The notes below the pieces were generated by a model. That model was not told the DNA's origin and made no database searches. It worked only from the letters and a program-made list of their open reading frames with translations. Below are positions 6,388 through 8,854 of a DNA stretch of 8,854 nucleotides, piece by piece. A program made the translations under genes and the position numbers. The stretch's first letter is position 1. Every line of letters begins with the position of its first letter. The DNA comes from Flavobacteriales bacterium (GTDB taxonomy: Bacteria; Bacteroidota; Bacteroidia; Flavobacteriales; BACL11), in the NCBI GenBank assembly GCA_018695965.1, contig JABHQB010000095.1, positions 1 to 8,854 on the forward strand, written 5' to 3'.

Positions 6388-8121
6388 TTAAGATGATTTA
6401 TTATCAATCTTAGATAATTGAGTTTTAATGAAATCAGCAAGTTCTTTTACATATTCAACAGAGAAGTCAAATTTTATACCTGCTGTTTCGTAAATTTCAC
6501 TAATAGATTTTGTATAACCTAGTTTCAGAGCTTCCATGTAGTTATTTAAAGCATCTTCTCCTTTCAAAATATATTCCCTCCACATAGCAATAGCTCCAAG
6601 TTGAGCCATTCCGTATTCAATATAATAAAATGGCACTTCATATAAGTGTAATTGTTTTTGCCACTGATTAGCTAACGATTCTTCTTGTCCTGACCAATCA
6701 ATTATTTGGTTCCCAAGCTGTGATGAAATTTCTAACCATTGTTCTCTTCTTTCTTCTGCAGTATGATCAGTAGTATAAATCCAATGCTGGAATTTATCAA
6801 TAGCGGCTATCCAAGGTAATCCTTCTAGTACTTTTTCTAATTGCTCTTGTTTTGCTCTTTTTAACTCTTCCTTATTTTCATAAAAAACATCCCAATTTTT
6901 CATACTTAAAAGTTCCATACTCATTGAGGCAAGTTCTGCAACTTCTGAAGGAGTAGATTTAAATTCTGTAAGTTTTAGATCTCTACTTAGGAATGAATGA
7001 ACAGCATGACCACCTTCATGAACCATTGTTACAACATCTCGTTGCGATCCAACTGCATTCATGTAAATAAATGGAACTCCAATTTCGTAAAGTGGATACA
7101 TAAATCCACCTGGAGCTTTTCCGTCTTTAGATTCCAAATCTAAATGTTCCATTTCTTTCATAGTAGCTAAACATTCTCCAAAATAAGGTCTTAATTTTCT
7201 AAAACATTCAATTGATCTGTCTGTTAAAACATCTCCTCCTTTAAATGGTTTAAGTGCATCTTTTCCATCTACATCAACTGTTGTATCCCAAGCTTTGTAG
7301 TTTGAGAAGCCTAATTTGTCTTTTCTTTCCTTTTCAAAAGAAGTTACAATAGGAACAATTTCTTCTTGTATTGCATCATGAAAACTATAACAATCTGTTG
7401 CTGTGTAGTCAAACCTTCCTAATGCAGAAAACATGTAATCTCTGTAGTTCTCAAATCCTGCATTTCGTGCAATTTGCTGTCTTAAAGAAATTAATTCATC
7501 ATATAACGTATCTAATATATCTCTATCTTCTAATCTTCTTTCAGAAATTTTGTTGAAAATTTTCTCTCTTTTTTCTCGGTTTGTATCTTTTAAAAGCTGA
7601 GATGCTTTTTGCATGGTAAGTTTTTTGCCGTCTACTTCAATACTCATCTTTGCAGAGATTGATCCGTATTCCTGCTGCTTAGCTTCCATTTTTGTAAATA
7701 GAGGAATATTTTCTTCTCTGAAAATATCAATGGATTTTTTTACTCCTCTTAAATAGATTCTATATTTATCAGAATCTAATTCATTCAGAAATTTATTCTC
7801 TACTAACTTTATGTTTAATTTATGAGAATATGGAGCCATTTTTGGAGAAATTTCTTTAATCCAAAAATGAAATCTTTCAGATAGATCTTTATCTGTTGTG
7901 TCGATATTCATTTTGATGTATCTCCACGCCATGTCTTCCTCCAGAACTGCTTCTAGTTCAGATCTGTCTAACATCCACCTTTCTAGATCTGAAACACTAT
8001 TTATTTCTCTGTCTATTAAATCTGAAAATAGAGATTCAATTTTTTCCCATGAATCAATTTCCAAAATTTCGGAAACAAATTTTCTGGAAGGTCTTGTAGG
8101 AATAGTTATTGTATTACTCAT
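6388..8121 (-). CDS. pepF: M3-family oligoendopeptidase (PepF-like zinc metallopeptidase)
   Basis: Zinc metallopeptidase of 577 residues that would degrade short peptides in the cytosol; no signal peptide is present. The active site is MVHEGGHAVHSF, with zinc ligands H368 and H372 and catalytic E369. The third zinc ligand is probably E396 in PSEVAELASMSMELL, 28 residues after the first histidine, as expected for M3B enzymes. An N-terminal all-helical region precedes the catalytic domain. The C-terminal stretch EVPFYYIEYGMAQLGAIAMW matches the conserved substrate-binding end of the family. The length is close to the usual 560-600. The start ATG (8119-8121) lies inside the 3' end of the DUF5606 gene with an 8-base overlap (ATGAGTAA), so the two are probably translated from one message. 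The stop is 2 bases from the stop of the convergent channel gene. The symbol reflects family likeness; the substrate range is unknown. Confidence 0.94.
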   Translation of the reverse strand: MSNTITIPTRPSRKFVSEILEIDSWEKIESLFSDLIDREINSVSDLERWMLDRSELEAVLEEDMAWRYIKMNIDTTDKDLSERFHFWIKEISPKMAPYSHKLNIKLVENKFLNELDSDKYRIYLRGVKKSIDIFREENIPLFTKMEAKQQEYGSISAKMSIEVDGKKLTMQKASQLLKDTNREKREKIFNKISERRLEDRDILDTLYDELISLRQQIARNAGFENYRDYMFSALGRFDYTATDCYSFHDAIQEEIVPIVTSFEKERKDKLGFSNYKAWDTTVDVDGKDALKPFKGGDVLTDRSIECFRKLRPYFGECLATMKEMEHLDLESKDGKAPGGFMYPLYEIGVPFIYMNAVGSQRDVVTMVHEGGHAVHSFLSRDLKLTEFKSTPSEVAELASMSMELLSMKNWDVFYENKEELKRAKQEQLEKVLEGLPWIAAIDKFQHWIYTTDHTAEERREQWLEISSQLGNQIIDWSGQEESLANQWQKQLHLYEVPFYYIEYGMAQLGAIAMWREYILKGEDALNNYMEALKLGYTKSISEIYETAGIKFDFSVEYVKELADFIKTQLSKIDNKSS

Positions 8122-8542
8122 CTTCTTTTTTTGTTTTAATTTTTTTCTTTTCTTCTTTTGGCAGTTTTACTAATCCGGAAGAATGAAGTGCATTGTACCA
8201 TTGAAAAACTTTTTTTATATCTGATATATAGACTCTGTCTTCATCATAATCTTCTATAATATCTCTAAAATAATTTTCTAATTCTGTTTTAGATGATTTA
8301 TGTGAGATACAAACTTTACAGTCTTCTTTCTTCGCAATATTTGTAAAAACATCTACTAAAGGAATAGTATCTTCATAAGTGTAAATTCCAATTTCTTCTA
8401 AAGAATTTGCTGACGTGTGTGAGTAAACAGGCATTCTTTTTCCATCGGTTAATGATTCTACAATTATAGAGTTTTTACCTTGTGATACAATTTTGTGTAA
8501 TCCTGATTTTCCAGATACATTAATGATTCCTTCTATATTCAT
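8114..8542 (-). CDS. DUF5606 domain-containing protein, function unknown
   Basis: Small cytosolic protein of 142 residues. I recognise it as DUF5606, a family of unknown function characteristic of Bacteroidota, from its near-consensus stretches: ISGK-type start INVSGKSGLHKIVSQGKN, IIVESLTDGKRMPVYS, EEIGIYTYEDTIPLVDVF and DEDRVYISDIKKVFQWYN. The domain occupies about residues 1-125. The last 15 or so residues are a Lys/Glu-rich tail (EEKKKIKTKKEDE) encoded by a purine-rich run. The protein has no membrane segment and no catalytic motif I can name. It is the first gene of a two-gene unit with the M3 peptidase, whose start it overlaps by 8 bases. A perfect TAnnTTTG element lies upstream. No biochemical role is claimed; co-expression with the peptidase is inferred from the overlap. 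Confidence 0.9.
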   Translation of the reverse strand: MNIEGIINVSGKSGLHKIVSQGKNSIIVESLTDGKRMPVYSHTSANSLEEIGIYTYEDTIPLVDVFTNIAKKEDCKVCISHKSSKTELENYFRDIIEDYDEDRVYISDIKKVFQWYNALHSSGLVKLPKEEKKKIKTKKEDE

Positions 8543-8562
8543 TTATAAGGTTTTTAGGTTCG

Positions 8563-8570
8563 CAAATTTA
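8563..8570 (-). promoter_or_regulatory. Bacteroidota -7 promoter element for the DUF5606-peptidase unit
   Basis: On the minus strand this reads TAAATTTG, a perfect match to the TAnnTTTG consensus of the Bacteroidota primary sigma factor. It sits 20 bases before the DUF5606 ATG and would give a leader of roughly 10-15 bases. No convincing TTTG is seen at the -33 position. Confidence 0.55.
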
Positions 8571-8640
8571 CATTTTTTAATAGAATGAGGACTCTAATAC
8601 TAATTGAAATAATTATTGTAATATTGGAATCATAAAATTT

Positions 8641-8854
8641 ATGTTTTTATCAAAATTAAGAAATAAAAAAGAAGTAATATCCTGGTCGTTATACGATTTT
8701 GCAAATCAGCCATTTACTACTATAATTGTTACTTTTGTTTATGGAGCTTTTTTTACTTCTGTAATTGCGTCAGATGAAAATACAGGAACATTATTTTGGA
8801 CTTGGGGAATTGCAAGCACAGCAATTATAGTATCTATTCTTTCCCCAATATTGG
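8641..8854 (+). CDS. MFS transporter, UMF1/Atg22-like family, 5' fragment
   Basis: The first 71 codons of a membrane transporter cut by the right edge. After a short basic N-terminus (MFLSKLRNKKEVI) comes SWSLYDFANQPFTT (14-27), the signature start of bacterial UMF1-type major facilitator proteins related to yeast Atg22. A first transmembrane helix (about 25-43) follows, then a short loop (SDENTGT) and a second helix (about 53-71). The substrate is unknown; some relatives are annotated as effluxers. The ATG at 8641 is the first plausible start, with an A/T-rich leader (AAAATTT) and no Shine-Dalgarno. The gene is divergent from the DUF5606 gene across 98 bases that should hold both promoters. 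The closest -7-like match upstream, TAATATTG at 8619-8626, is imperfect. Confidence 0.85.
   Translation, partial: MFLSKLRNKKEVISWSLYDFANQPFTTIIVTFVYGAFFTSVIASDENTGTLFWTWGIASTAIIVSILSPIL

Noticed and set aside
8120..8160. Homopyrimidine-rich tract
   Set aside because: It encodes the Lys/Glu-rich tail of the DUF5606 protein on the minus strand, so no separate repeat or terminator is needed.
7898..8173. Plus-strand open frame of 91 codons with a Phe-rich end
   Set aside because: It is antisense to the peptidase and DUF5606 overlap. The Phe run is the complement of the Lys/Glu-rich tail codons.
8619..8626. TAATATTG as a -7 element for the MFS gene
   Set aside because: It has one mismatch to TAnnTTTG, and the nearest upstream TTG is too close (12 bases) to be a -33 partner. 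Not strong enough to list.
1..8854. Hidden defence, toxin-antitoxin, mobile or CRISPR system
   Set aside because: I found no transposase, integrase, repeat array, terminal repeats, nuclease or toxin-like small gene. Nearly all sequence is covered by recognisable metabolic, transport or conserved hypothetical genes.

Overview
The window looks like chromosomal DNA from a member of the Bacteroidota, most likely a flavobacterium-like lineage. Four things point there: the DNA is A+T-rich (about one third G+C by eye); every start codon has an A/T-rich leader with no Shine-Dalgarno sequence; a perfect TAnnTTTG promoter element lies upstream of one gene; and one gene encodes a DUF5606 protein, a family I know essentially only from Bacteroidota. 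All genes read as intact, apart from the two cut by the window edges.

Positions 1-5524 hold a fatty-acid beta-oxidation locus. On the minus strand, in transcription order, lie a MarR-family regulator (3326-3754), a two-domain 3-hydroxyacyl-CoA dehydrogenase/enoyl-CoA hydratase of FadN-like domain order (949-3339), and a thiolase that runs off the left edge (1-944). They form a tight operon: a 14-base overlap, then a 4-base gap. Facing away on the plus strand is an AMP-forming acyl-CoA synthetase (3884-5524). The 129-base divergent region between them holds a perfect 13-bp inverted repeat with a 2-base spacer (3786-3813), the obvious candidate operator for the MarR protein. Together the genes would activate fatty acids to acyl-CoA, hydrate and oxidise the enoyl/hydroxyacyl intermediates and cleave the beta-ketoacyl-CoA. 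The acyl-CoA dehydrogenase step is not in view.

Positions 5570-6385 encode a six-transmembrane voltage-gated-type potassium channel with a TVGYG filter, an arginine-ladder S4 and a C-terminal four-cysteine zinc-ribbon-like tail. It follows the synthetase by 45 bases on the same strand. It converges, with only 2 bases between stop codons, on an M3-family oligoendopeptidase (6388-8121, minus). That gene overlaps by 8 bases the upstream DUF5606 gene (8114-8542, minus). A divergent 98-base spacer separates DUF5606 from the start of an MFS transporter of the UMF1/Atg22-like type (8641 to the right edge).

I see no mobile element, CRISPR array, tRNA, rRNA or phage signature, and no evidence of a new defence or signalling system. 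The parts most worth a second look are the MarR operator and its asymmetric position, and the channel's zinc-ribbon tail.
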